A DNA stretch of 64,000 nt from Enoplolaimus lenunculus (GCA_030248215.1 JASANG010001625.1:82733-146732); one strand, 5' to 3'; numbered from the stretch's first letter, positions 46,400 to 59,002 are shown. The notes: generated from the sequence alone by a model not told the origin. Numbers and translations are program-made.

Positions 46400-47857
46400 C
46401 TAATTCCACGTGCTCAAATGAAGCTGTCGCGACAGACTGGCCACCCCAGCCCCATCTTGGATTAAAGAAATGCATATGTGAAATCAGTCGCCATATTTAA
46501 AACAATACAAAAACAATAACATAAGCACCCAAGCCCTAACTATAAGATACAGCGCCGTTTACGGATCATCCACGTTAAAATGCACGCACATTTGTAAAAA
46601 ATGTCCCTTCCTTTTGGGTGCCCGCGTTGTCCCTACCCACTATCTTTATACACTGTCTGAGATGTCAATATGTCGTTGTCTGAACTTTTAGACAATGCAT
46701 ATGCTCTAGGCATAGATATTTCATTGTACTGACATCATTATCAGGAACTGTTATGGTCCATAGTCCCTCGGAAGGGACTCAATTTTTTGTGTTGAATGAT
46801 GCGTGTGAGTACGTGTGTACAGCGTGTGTTTTTATATGTGTGCGCGTGCACTATCGTAATGTCCTGTCATCCTACAGACAACATGTATTTATCCAGTGTC
46901 CCTTCAAACAGAGTCTAACACTATATAAGCACATGAAACTGTACCTTGCCTCCAGTAAGGATGCGTATTTTGATGCTGTTCCAAATTGGGTGGGTGGAAC
47001 ATTTATTACATCGGCGCATGCACATTTTAACGTGGATGGCCCATTATGCGGGATTCACGATATAATCGTGGCAAGAGGGTCACAGTTTGTCCCATGTTGA
47101 TGCGACATCAACATTAAAATTCGAGCACTCATATCGGGTGAACAGATAAAACTCGAATGTCATATGACATTTACTTAATACAAACCAATGCTTTCATAAG
47201 ATCAATGTGTACAAAGACAATATGTCACGCGATACCAACAGACATTTATGCGAATAGCATAAGATATTCCAAAATTACAACGAATATCATATGATATTCA
47301 GCGGGACAGTGTATAATCTTCGGTTGCTAATAGATTAATGGAAAGCCGGATGGCAGAGGAACAGATGTGCTTAAAATATCAAATACACGTCTGCAATGCA
47401 CAGCCGTTTCCGACACAAAACCGATTAGAAAACAGTGTCGTAATTAAAAAACTCAAATTTCAAATTCTAGTATCATATGATATTCAATAGGGCAATGTGC
47501 ACCAATTGGATAGTTCTCACACTATATATTTGTACGCACCTGGAAACTTTTTACTAGCAAGGTGAATTGATTGACACCACATCAAACTACTTAAAATGTT
47601 CGCTGGGTTGCACAGACATGACTTTAAATCGACCTTTGACTGAAGTCGATCTTGGACTAGCTCCATTAACGTAGCTGTACAGGTCGGATGTTTTGATAAA
47701 CTGGCTGCCTCTGGAGGTGCAAACTGTCCCATTTTAAAGTTACCGCTAAAGAGTAGGGAACCGTTTGTAATGGGCAGATAAATGTAGGTATCGGTGTGGC
47801 TGCTTCGGCACGCCAAGTCTACTTTTTTGATTCTTGTTTTAAACACCTTAGGGTAAC
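46400..47857 (-). CDS. Candidate 3' exons of an unrecognised gene
   Basis: 47857-47540 (318 bp, phase 1 at both ends) lies between acceptor caagcag and donor gtgcgt. It encodes 105 varied codons with no low-complexity bias, including KVDLACRSSHTDTYIYLP and GNFKMGQFAPPEAASL. A second piece, 46455-46400, after acceptor ctttaatccaag, continues in phase as DGAGVASLSRQLHLSTWN and a stop. The 318-bp exon looks genuinely coding; the join is a guess. The family is not recognised. Upstream exons are not visible: a SINE-like element lies at 48.0-48.24 kb and the ArfGAP gene starts divergently at 48481. Confidence 0.4.
47048..47505 (-). mobile_element. Family J element, second copy, inverted and truncated
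   Basis: Begins gcgggattcacgatataatc and follows the right half of the 43.1 kb element in reverse (tttgtcccatgttgatgcga; caaaattacaacgaatatca; tcatatgatattcaatagg), stopping near 47505. The other terminus is missing. Confidence 0.7.
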
Positions 47858-47959
47858 CTGCTTGCCAATTGTAACCAATTAAAAACAAAAGTTTTAGATC
47901 TACGCCTTTCGAAATAACCAATTTGCTGCTGAATACAGCTATAACAAGTTAACGATATA

Positions 47960-48240
47960 GCTAGGCGGCTTATGTGTGATGTTACGTGGTGGATATCCGT
48001 AGTAAACAACAGGGTTTTTGAATCGCACGGTGCCACAACGCCAAGGCAGTGCGTGGTGTACATATGGACTGCCCGTCTCGTTGGGACCTCCATGTCAGAA
48101 CTGCACGGTCGGGACGTCCCCTTTCTATGAAGTATTGGGAATAAACATGGATTTTCACTCAATTTCCCCGAAACACTACCACGCCGGGAATCGATCCTCA
48201 GACCTCTCGCTCGAGAGACCCATTGCACCACGGGGCCGTT
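47960..48240 (-). mobile_element. tRNA-derived SINE-like element
   Basis: On the minus strand, box A-like tggtgcaatgg (about 48220-48230) and box B ggatcgattccc (48186-48197) are tRNA-spaced, preceded by cggccccg. A roughly 200-bp body follows. The true 3' end is not defined. Confidence 0.55.
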
Positions 48241-48480
48241 ATCATAATTTCTTCTGGTGCTTTATGTGTTCGAGTATGCATGTGTCTTAACATTACAAAC
48301 TGCGCATACACGAGCTACACCACATACAATCACAGGTGCTGGCCATAAGTAAATCGCCAGCACTGCGCACGTACATATATACACACATATATAATACTTC
48401 AAGCAAATTTCTATGTATTTAAATTTTTTTAATAAGTATATAACTTATAGTAATCGATCTTACGGCTTTTAAATTTTTTT

Positions 48481-51400
48481 ATGGCTAGTGATCACGGAAA
48501 ACCTTCCAAAACTGATCTAGCATCTGTATTCAAGAAGCTTCGTTCACAAAGCACTAATAAGGTACTGTCGGCGGAATTTCATAAATGTATGGAGCTACCG
48601 TTACATCAGGATGTTTATCCGTAGGTAACAGGATTCCCGCGTGTCAGTCTTGGTGGGAACCCGAACTTCAGACCTTTTTTACTAAACAGCTAGAAAAACA
48701 TACTTACGGAGCGGGAATCAAACTTCAAGCTTATGCGTCCTTAAGGTAATGGTATACCATTGCGCCTCGTCTCTTTACCGTCGACTGAATGTGGGCCATA
48801 TGCTGCAGGCAAGGGTACTTACAGTCACAGTGCAAACTCCGTCTCCAGCTTATACATTAAAAGATGCAGGATCCGGAATATTTATTGTTTTGATTCCAAT
48901 TACGAAGAATTAGGTTAAAGCTAAGCTTTGCGTCTCAAAAAATCTACTGATACGCAGCTTCGTTTCAGAACTGGAGTTTCGTCTGCCAGTCGGCGAACCT
49001 CTTATTTTATTTCCCGGCATAGTCAGTTAGCAGTCGTTCAGCACTTCAATATCTGTGGAATTTTTGTTATGGTTCATGTTCCTTTTGTAAGTGTAAAATG
49101 AATTCCTGTTGTGGTTCTGCGGATTGTAGTTCCTGTTGGAACAAGATAATTAAATGTGTCAAAGGTACGTACTCGGCCATTAGTATTTAAACTAAACTTT
49201 ACACAGTTGTTTAATCCTTTTGTGTACTAACTTAATGTACGTAGCTATTTTAGGTATGCTTTGATTGTGGCGCTAGTAGTCCAACATGGGCTTCGGTAAC
49301 TTACGGTGTTTTTATATGTATCGATTGTTCTGCGATTCACCGCGGTCTTGGCGTACATTTGTCGTTTGTGCGCTCAACTCAACTGGATACAAATTGGACA
49401 TGGCTACAGCTTCGCGCGATGCAATGCGGCGGAAATGCATTAGCGGTAAGTGTCGGGGTAAAAATGACTGGTTACACGGTCTGTGTTGGAGAATTGATGT
49501 TCGAAACAACTTTTTCATCGGTGCGGGCTAGCCATGGTGCAGTATATACTAAAATTCTGCCACAGCCGGAGTTGGATATCCTATTTCCGTGTAATGAGGT
49601 TGTATGATGATGCTGGGAATATTATTAGGATAGTATTTTAAACTTTAAAGGAAATTTATATTGGCAGAAACAAGCGTAAATATAGAATATAGTACCGTTT
49701 TGCTTTAAAACGTTATTGATTAGATTACGTTGTTTTTGTTATAGACTGACTTTTTCCGGCAGCATGGTTGTACTACAACAGACGCTACGACAAAGTACAA
49801 AAGCAGAGCTGCACAGTTGTATCGTGAAAAGTTGCATCATTCTGCAGCCGCTGCTATGAGACTACACGGTGCCAAAGTATGCTTAAGGCTTTTTGGTTTG
49901 AAATTTTCCTTAGTAAACTTAAGTGAAAATGTTTCTTTACAAATTTTTAATTTGGCATAAGCGTGACACGGTAAGGTTTGTTTTACAAATAAACTAAAGG
50001 TATATCTAAGTAGACCCCACAAGTGCAAATTTTTAAACCGTACACTAGCGGCGATGGGAGTCTTGATCTCGGTCTTGGTAAGTCTCTGTATTTGGCAGGC
50101 TTTCGTCTGGGTCTCCCTTTTTTGACCAGAAGTCGAGGATTGAGCAAATGTATGACTATTGTTTAAGTAAAAGTGATGGCTGATGAATAAAATTTTTCTG
50201 TGACATTATGAAATTCCATAGTTACGCAATAAATACGACCAGATATTTTGAAAAAACTAAAAGACAATGAAAAATATAAAAACCTGTAAAAACACAAAAA
50301 ACGACGAAAAAACCATTAAAAATAGTTTAATTATTGTCCGAGACCGAGATTTTTCTTGACCGGTCTCGGTAATAAGGGCTCGGTCTCTGTTTTTAATCGA
50401 GAACGACCGTGCCTGTACACTTGTTGACCGTAACACTCGCACAGATCTGTGTATGGCGTTTAAAAATTATTGTGAATTACGTGTATATTTGATTAGGTTC
50501 ACGTTGACATTGCTCACGGCAGTGAACCGCATTCTCCGATTTCACCAACCGGTAAAGAAGTTGACTGGTTCGAACAGCATACAGCACCGGTAATTGGCGA
50601 TAAACCAGTGATTAGTTCCGGCGGAAATAGCAGAGTGAAATCAAAACTCGCCGCGCAGAATGGAAATTCAAATGGATCAGAAAATAATACAGATTCAGAT
50701 GTAGCCGCAACGACAGACTCGGAGCCTGACGGTGGGTCTAAAGCACAAAATGGCACTGTGATCGGAAATAGACCTATGGGTCAAACTAAAGGCTGTTGGG
50801 CTTCCGCTTCGGGCACAGGTATTTTATGCGTTTTGTTAGGGTAAATGCGTGCTCAGTGTAGTAGGGGTAAACCCTCATTTTTTTATTTTCGCTTTAAATA
50901 TTTTCTAATAGTGCTTTAACAAAATTCATCTTTCAAACTCCGGGATGCACACATTGTTGGTAGGGTAACGCTTTGGTTTGAAAGTGTGTTAGATAGATAT
51001 AGTTAGTACGTATATGGATGGGTTTACGTTGAAACATGGCTTAACGTACACACGTTAGGTAGTGTTTAAAGAATCATGCTTAGCTAAAGTTTAGTCCTTT
51101 CGATTCGCAAGTTGTCACGAAACTAAAATGGTTAATGAGCAGTCTGAAGATTTCGTAGTGTATTTTTGGGGTCTATATCTGGAAGTTTAAATTTAGGTAT
51201 TATCCATGGGCAAAATAAATGTATGCATTTAAAGGTTTTTATTATGTTTCGTGTTCATTTCAAAGAAGCTGCGTCTGCACGAGTTTTTGAGTATTTCATT
51301 TATCATATTGTAGTGCATTTGAAAATACACAGTAATGCAGTATTATTTACTTCGTCAACAAATAAATTAGTTAGTAGCACATATGGTGTATATATTCATC

Positions 51401-54400
51401 ATACTGCTTATTTATTGTTATAAGGATACGCTTGCACTTTGGGTACTGTATATAATCCTGCTGGTTTGACAGTTATAGGTATATATTCGTATTGCAATGA
51501 TCTGTTTTTGATCACTCCATTATATAGCTGTCCTTTGGCCGGGGCCAGGTTTTCGAAGTGATTCACACATCAGAACAGCTCTAATGTGTAGGTGGACAGG
51601 AAATTTATATGATATGCAAAATCTACTAAAATGTTTACGAAATTAGATCCTTACTTAGTTCATTTTACTGATCGATTTTTCTTGTTGCTTGGTCCATAAT
51701 CAAACTTATTGTTTGGTTTTAGCTTAGAACTCGTAAGATAATGATTAGTTGGTTCGTCTCTCAAGCCAAAATAAATTTTAAAAACAGTTCTGACAGTTTT
51801 TAACTAGTTTCAAGCTCCTCAACATACTCTGACTTATGGTGAAAACAAAAGAATCTCTGACTCATTTTAGATTCAAAAGTTTTGTGTATATTCTGAAATA
51901 GTGATAACCTGCGAATACTAAATTCAAAATTATTCCAATACAACTTTTCAGTTTTATATATGTCTGCAAGTCTAACTCGGATTTCTAACTTAAGTACATA
52001 CTAAATCCTGATTGAAATCATGTTGATGGTTCGGCTTTTGAAGATCTGGGTGTTGTCTTTTTTTCACCGCACCTTCTAGCATTGGTGCCGAATGTTAGCC
52101 AAGGGACAGCACTACTGTTCGAAATCTGAATCTGATGTTAAGTTTTGTTACCAAAAAATGCGCTACGTATATAGTTTACAGTATAATTAGATTAAAATCT
52201 GCGATTTGATAAACATTTATATTCGAGTTCTTATGGAATATACGATATAAACAACTTTATTACTGCTCATTATTTTAATTCCTAAGCCTAAGCTCAAGGT
52301 TACCTAAAGCATAAGCATTTTTTATTATCCCGGTCATTTTGTGTGTGGGGAAAAAGTAAACAAGTTTGTTCATTTAATCAACACCGATAATAGTACTGTT
52401 ATTTTGCTATATATACTGTATATACGTATTATTATACAGAATTAAACGTTGACGCAATTCTTGGCAGCAGTCCGCCCGGCGGGGCACCAAACGTACCTGG
52501 ACAGGGCCAAAACGATTCCCCTAGAACTACGCTGATTGGTCAACGAAAACCAGGGGCGAAAAAGGTAAGCAAACAAACTACGACATTTTATGAATGACAG
52601 TTTTTTGTGGTACGTTTGCTGATGCGGAGCTCAAACGCAACGCTTTCCCGTATGAATGCTGCGTACAGTTTGTTAGTAAATTTTGGTCTCTAATGAAAAC
52701 TGCATCGGGTTCGGAAATTCGATATAAACCTACCGCATGCCAACGGTCAGCAAAATTTGGAAGAAGCCACGGTTCTAACCTGTTTGTGTTTGCAAACTGT
52801 CAAGCGTTCGGTGATGTTAAGTAGTAGCGTGTTGGTGGAAGAAGTTAAACAGACATATAGCTAATTTTAGACTTCCGGAAAAAAAGGCTTTGGCGCACAG
52901 AAAGTGTCCACTGACTTTGCTGCGATCGAGAAACAAGCCGAAAAATTAGATAAAGATCGTGAAGCGTCTGGCATTCCAGCAATTATAGCGTCGACCACTC
53001 CAGAAGTTCAGCAGTAAGGCATTGTTTTTGGTTGGGTGTGGCGCTTGTGTAGGTGGAATGAAGAGTGAGTTGTGTGCTAATGGTATAGTCACAGCCAGAT
53101 TTATATAAGTGCGCATTATTGTACTTATCGCTATTGTGTCTACTTTGACCCGCAGCTGCGATTTTGTAACCGCGTTTATAAATGATTGGAAACTAATACT
53201 AGGTAACCGTGGCTGAAGTTACGATTATACGATTATGCTCGCTGTTGGTTCGCTATATTTTTACTTTTTGATTTTGTGGATGGGTTTGAATCCTGTCCGC
53301 ATAATTTAAAAGAAAATCAGATTACTGTATGTCGATATTATATGATTTCTAGCTTACCGTTTTAGCAAATTTAATGAAATTTCTTTCTGCAAGTATTGCA
53401 TTGGTATTTTAAAGTTTTTAAAGTATTGTAATCAATATTTTATTTTCAAGGCTTTCTACGCGTTTAATGGTTCAGGACATATCAAAGCAGCGTGAAACGG
53501 CGGAAAAGAAGCTTGTTCATTTAGATGCGAGCAAAAGTGAACAAGCCGAACGTTTGGGAATGGGTATTCTCAATAAATCGTAAGTGAATTTCAGGCAGCT
53601 CAAGTGACTACAAATGGTAACTAGTTGTACACAAGTGTCCGTCGCACGGAAGCATTCAATTCAATATCCGTCAACCACCCCCTCAAAAGTTACCATGTAT
53701 ACACATATTGTGGAACTTACATTAAACATTCAGAAATGACAGCTGTTTTCATTATTTTTTGTTATTTATATATGTTGTTTTTATTATTATTATTAGTATT
53801 AGTATTATTATTATTATTATTGAGTTACTTTGTTATGGAGTTATTTTGTTGCAGTGCTGTTAGTCATTCGGTATTGTCTGAAATGAAACCAGTACAACAC
53901 GATGAATCTTGGAGCAAACCGCGTAGCGTTCTCTCGACGAAAAAAGAACAGCCTCTGGAAGACGAATGGGATATTATTTCGTCGCATGGGTAAGTTGACC
54001 AGACTAATGGCTCCCATGGTGAGGCTGGATACCAGGAAATATCGGAGCCAGAACCCTATATCTGGTCGTACACTAAAGCAGTATCAGGCATCGGTAGCTA
54101 TTATGTGATACCAGTGAAGATGAGTTTACAGACTGTGATCCGTGTTGCTTACCACTTCGACCGGTTTAATCTAGAGATTCATCATAATTAGCGAATTATG
54201 ATTCACATAATATTGGAATTTTAAGGATTAATGTCGTTGGGGGGTTCAGGGGTTAAAATTCTCCCCATAGTGACGAGGGCGCATTAAGCGATATTTCTGC
54301 AACCTAGCTAGCAGATTCAAGCAGGAATTAAGTGCTATCGGAACAAGAACACGAATTGAAATTGAATTTTTTGCAGGAACCGAAACATAATAGGAAGGGA

Positions 54401-57400
54401 AATTTGGAATAATTTTCATCACCGAATTTTTTAGGTATCGGTCTAGTGGTTTGGGTGGCAATGAAGATTTTTTTGGTTCAACGTCTAGTTCAATGAAAAG
54501 AAATATGTCTAGTGATGATATGTTTTTTGACGCAATTGATGCCGCCGCTACTGATGAGTAATTTGAATCCTTTATTTAGTGTTTTATGCTGAATCGAAAA
54601 AGGCTCAAGTAAAATTTAGTTTTTTAAAAAACAATTCTTAATATTTATAATTTAGATGTTACTTATATTTGTAGATTTAAAATTTGCAGAGCTGGTAATT
54701 CATATGTCGTGGCTTTGAGCCTGGACGCATCCGCAGCAAAACTTTCATGACGGACTCTACATGGTACTGCTTACTTAAATTTATTGCACTTACAGAACGT
54801 CAAAACCGATTGCGCGAGTCGCGACGAATCCTTCGTTAGGCAGCGGAGGTCGAGCAGGTGTTGGTAAAAGTGGCACCGTTGGAGAAATGACAGATGCTCA
54901 GAACAAATTTGGCAACGCGAAAGCTATTAGTTCAGATATGTTCTTCGGGGGCAAAGCGGGGTGTGATGTAAGTACCAGTGGGTGTTACCGGAAGAAAAGA
55001 ATTAAATTCAGGTTCAGATCACATCCTTTAAGAACTATTTTATTTACCCGTTATAAATCAAAGCGCAATAAATATGGAGTGTGGTTTGTGATGGGCTCGT
55101 TACCGATATTTATACTTCTAATTTGCTTTGCTTGTTTGTTTGGGAACCCATCGCTAACTGTTTATTAGAGTTATATAATAACAGACAAGAATACTATAGA
55201 TTATGGTACTATATTACTCTTTACTCTTTAGTGGCATGTCTTTCAACTTTCGAATGAAGGCGACGAACGGTCACTAACCGGTGTCAGGTGTTATAGGCAA
55301 TCGAGAATGCCGACAGCTGCGTGTTATTTTTTGTTGTTTCTCATTTTAGGGTATTGGCACTAGTGCGACCAACCGATTTGACGGACAGTCGGCAATTTCA
55401 TCGGATCAATATTTTGGCAAAGATGAACCAAGAAAAGCAAACTATGGAAGTGGTAGCTACGCTTCATATACATCAGCCTACTACCAGAATGTGCCAGAAA
55501 TGGCGGATATTAAAGATTCAGTACGGATGGGTGTCACAAAAGTCGCTGGAAAACTGTCAAATATATCAACTTCAGTATCGACTTATATTGGAGTAAGTTT
55601 TGGACAAATATCCACCTGGTTAGATTGTTTTGAACGCTGAACCAGAAGAATTGGTTGTATGATTTAACCGCTTCTCTGATAGAGTACACTGCGAGCCACT
55701 CCGCGCAGACGGTGCTTGAAATAATGCATAATTCAGAATGTATAATAATAAATTATTACGCGTACGAGTAGAACAAAATCTGAATATTATGTTGAATGCA
55801 TTCCATGCATTTTCTGCTGCTAGTTATACTAACTAGTTTTGAGCAGGATATTAGTACTAATGCTAGCAGGGCGTGGCCAAAAACTTTGTGATACTTTAGC
55901 GAAATAACTAAAGCTTAATCAGACAGAACACTGGTTGCTAGTAAAACAATGTTTTGTCTTTAGAACTTACAAATTGAAGTCTATAAAATTTCAATAACAC
56001 TGCGCCATGAACTTACTCTACAGTTGTGTACAATTTCTCATCCATAAATATGGTTGTTTTTCTTTGTTTTAAAAATGTTTTGCTAACTGGTGACAGATGC
56101 TAGGCGATTTGAGAATACGGTTACTTCGTAGAACCAAGAGTGGATGATCATTCTTTATAACAAGAGTGTGCAACTGGGTACATTCTGTGTATTAAATAAT
56201 GTACCCGGCACGCGTTGCGTTTTTGGCCTATTCCCCTTGTTGTTTAGGGGGTCTTTATGCAGTTTTGTATCGTAGTAAAGGAGGAAATTGTAACCCCCCT
56301 TGTTTAAGGGGGGTAGGTGTACTGAAGCATACTGTTAATCTCTTGCTTAACCCCCCCCCTGATTGAGGGGGGGGGTCGAACAAAAATTCAACACGTGCTG
56401 GTACATTTTTTAATACACAGAATGTACCCAGTTGCACACTTGTTATAAAGAGTGATCATCCACTCTTGGTAGAACTAATTAGTATGTCTAGTGTGTGATG
56501 ATTTAAGGTTTGTGGATTGTAACATTTTAATATATTTCCTACGGCTGAACCAAAGTGTCATAAATTAGCGGACAGTTTTTCAGATTTTAAAATTAAAACC
56601 CCAAAATAAAATGGTTTGCTTCAGCTCTTGTGAAGTTGTAAACGAAATGCATTTTTCTTTTAAAGTTCGGGTAGGAATAATAAAATTTCGGTGGAACATG
56701 TCGTAGAAGGATATCTTTGTCTGTTCTGCATTTCCATGCTTGCGTAGAAAAACAGTCTCGCGTATATATAATGTAGACTTTTCGGAACTTGTTTAGTTCC
56801 CTCACATTAGTGCTAATTTGATTAAACACGGAAGTTTCTCCCACACTATTGCTGGTTATTTCCTTACGCCTAAGTTTATGCTTAGTTTGAGAGTTAGACG
56901 AAACCTGAGCCTAAGCTTAAGCCACAGTCTGTTTTATTAATCCAGTCATTATGTGTGGGTGAAGCAAACAAACACCGATTTTTCCTGTAGAGTGCAAACC
57001 GCTACTAAATCATTTTACATTGTTTTAGCGCAAATGACAATTAGAACTGTCGTTTCAACTTACACCGCTTGCTGCAACCCACTTCTGCTTCATTTCTCAG
57101 TTAATTCTGCTGTTTAAATTGTGTTTATTTAATAATATTATTATTATAATTCACCAACATAACGTATACTGCGTACACGTTTCCGAACTAACAATGCGTG
57201 TTATTTGTAGGAGTAAAGTGTAAACGGGGGTTAAGTGCAATCGTAGTGTGTGAAACCATGATCGGGATTAAATAGCCATTTTTGTGTCTTATTTTCTGTG
57301 TTGCACCCCTCCATTCTACCTGTATCTATTATACTCTCCCACCTTTCTTCTACTGGTCCTGTATCTTTTTGCCTCCTCCCCTCCCCCTCGCCCGCTCATA

Positions 57401-57929
57401 TGTCAAACTGTGTATATGAGTGTTCAACATAACTGGTGTTTAATGTGGATATGGCACATCGGGTTAAAAGATATCGATGGGATTGGTAAGTTTTTGAGTT
57501 ATATGGCAGGGGATGTCAGAGGGGCCTCAATCCTATTTTTGCGTTATTACAGACAACTAGTGGATTTATTGCTTACATGATTATAATTAAATCTGTGATT
57601 GTGTTGCACCAGCTGTTTAGCCGTGTTCAAATTTATTTTATTCTGTCAACTTTGGTGTCCCTTGGTAGTAATTCCACCTTGGGCCTCTGAAAGCCAAAAT
57701 TTTCGCAATCAAAGAAAGATTTAGGGCAACTTTTGATTGTTCGACACCGGTGGACACACAGAAGATTGCAAAAAAAGTTTTGAAACATATAAATTATTGA
57801 TAACCTAAAAATCTTCCGAGTAATTATTGATTTTAATACTGTAGTCGGATGATGGAAACAGCCATATTGTCACACCGAAACTGAAATTATATTTGTACTT
57901 TGTTTCAGGATGCATATTTCAACAGTTGA
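48481..57929 (+). CDS. ARFGAP2/3: ArfGAP2/3-type Arf GTPase-activating protein
   Basis: Activates GTP hydrolysis on Arf1 at COPI-coated Golgi membranes (family knowledge). Exons: 48481-48561, 49254-49445, 49745-49876, 50497-50818, 52440-52564, 52871-53013, 53451-53579, 53855-53989, 54435-54557, 54796-54967, 55350-55592; phases agree and give 599 codons. The zinc finger C29-x2-C32-x16-C49-x2-C52 and finger Arg 57 are intact, with FFRQHGCT in exon 3. A serine/Asn-rich linker, two basic GAKK/GKKGFG segments, a charged helix (exon 7, EQAERLGMG) and [10 protein letters not shown] follow. The Glo3-type motifs are MSSDDMFFD (444-452), ISSDMFFG (505-512) and ISSDQYFG (534-541). The last firm exon ends at a gtaagt donor; a candidate terminal exon, 57909-57929 (DAYFNS, stop), follows a good acceptor. 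If unspliced, the frame instead ends at 55638-55640. The start matches the family N-terminus. Confidence 0.95.
48635..48775 (-). mobile_element. tRNA-like SINE fragments in ArfGAP intron 1
   Basis: Minus strand: ggcgcaatggtatacc (box A-like, 48751-48766) and gaagtttgattcccgc (box B-like, about 48711-48726). A second box B-like ggtctgaagttcgggttccc lies at about 48658-48677. Confidence 0.5.
50050..50420 (+). mobile_element. Family D repeat, uninterrupted copy
   Basis: ctcggtcttggtaagtctct, accagaagtcgaggattgag, caaatgtatgactattgttt, gtgatggctgatgaataaaa, tacgaccagatattttgaaa, then ccgagaccgagatttttctt and gctcggtctctgtttttaat. Serves as the empty-site reference for the LINE at 40.5 kb. In ArfGAP intron 3. 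Confidence 0.75.
50819..52439 (+). other. ArfGAP intron 4
   Basis: 1.6 kb between exon 4 (donor gtattt) and exon 5 (acceptor attatacag). No nested gene seen. Near 52283 lies a TTAGGC-like trace (cctaagcctaagctcaagg). Confidence 0.7.
53765..53822 (+). repeat. TTA-rich microsatellite
   Basis: ttattattattattagtatt and onward: imperfect (TTA)n just upstream of ArfGAP exon 8, where it forms part of the intron's pyrimidine-poor 3' region. Confidence 0.85.
56134..56469. mobile_element. Family K MITE with 80-90 bp inverted repeats, copy 2
   Basis: Termini ccaagagtggatgatca and tgatcatccactcttgg, each followed inward by gggtacattctgtgtatta and a nested foldback ending aatgtacc. The centre holds ccccccttgtttaagggggg and cccccctgattgaggggg. 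Flanked by a perfect 5-bp duplication, tagaa (56129-56133 and 56470-56474). In the last ArfGAP intron. Confidence 0.9.
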
Positions 57930-58800
57930 CAATTGACTAGTATGTACTGCTACTTCAAAGTTGGCGCGTAGGTTCAGGGTTTGGATGTTTTGGACTGAAA
58001 CGGGCGAAATTAGTGTTATGTTTTTAAGCGGAAAGTCATTGGTTGGCAATTTAATGCAGGTTATTTGTTGATTACACATTATGGAGCGTGTTTTTTGTTT
58101 AGGTGTATTATAATAGTGTATAATGGTAGGATTGCAGAGATATGATCGTGGTTGACCTCCAATTTCAGTGGATTTTGGACTTAGCAAACAAAGATACTAT
58201 GGTTAAATGTTTTAGGAATTGGTTAAATTATGGTTGCAAAGTCAGGACTACAAACTGAAACTGAAAGCTAATGCTACTTTCTAGCGATATCGACTATTTT
58301 GTTGTGCGGAAAACTTACTGACATTCGTGGATTTAACTAACAGTTAAAAGCTTTAGCGGAACCTCGACTGGTAAATATTGAACTTTGTCATTTCTCTGCA
58401 ATCCATCGAATATCTAATTTCTGGTTAGGGTTTCCGTTAATATGTCTTAGTTTAATGATATAGTGGGTTTTATAGGAGCGTGCTTAGTTTGGCTTTAGCC
58501 GGAAGTGGGCAAGAGCGAAGTTTACCCTAACATGAAAATCTTTTCGAATATAGTTTTTTACTCGAAGTCATAAATGACATATTCAACGATAGAGGAATGA
58601 TTCTAGCACTTCAATCGATTAGGCAAAGTTTGTGATACCATTTTCAAACTCTGACTTAATGATGATATAGTTTTGTGCGTAACAAACCTATTCTATACTG
58701 ATGGATCTCTTGATGTGTTTCGAATTATAACTGAAATACAAATGGCCTTTGGCGAACGGGTTAAGTTTTCAAATAACAAATTGATAGAATTGTTCTGCAT
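56480..58800. other. ArfGAP last intron remainder and intergenic
   Basis: A TTAGGC-like trace at 56860-56930 (cttacgcctaagtttatgc; gagcctaagcttaagccac). A pyrimidine-rich frame at 57.3-57.4 kb is compositional. The candidate ArfGAP terminal exon lies at 57909. No other gene seen. Confidence 0.4.
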
Positions 58801-58818
58801 TATTTGAGCATTGCTTAT

Positions 58819-58882
58819 CATCAACATTGAATGTATTTGTTTTTGTTCTTCATCAACATTGAATGTATTTGTTTTTGTTGTT
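58819..58882 (+). repeat. Tandem duplication, 32 bp x 2
   Basis: catcaacattgaatgtattt, gtttttgttctt is repeated at once with one change near the end (gttgtt). Confidence 0.95.
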
Positions 58883-59002
58883 CAGTTTAATTAAGATCTA
58901 TTGTAATCGCGGGGTCTTAGACATGTAGCTATCTAATTACGAATGTTTACCGTGTTCAAGTCCATTGCCATTGGTAGACAGTCAGTAATAATTCATTTTT
59001 CA

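Noticed and set aside
46753..47100. 115-codon plus-strand frame
   Set aside because: Its 3' part runs into the terminus of a family J transposon, and the 5' part is gtgtg-rich low complexity.
57284..57580. 98-codon frame rich in Leu, Phe, Pro
   Set aside because: Pyrimidine-rich compositional stretch without family resemblance; not needed for ArfGAP.
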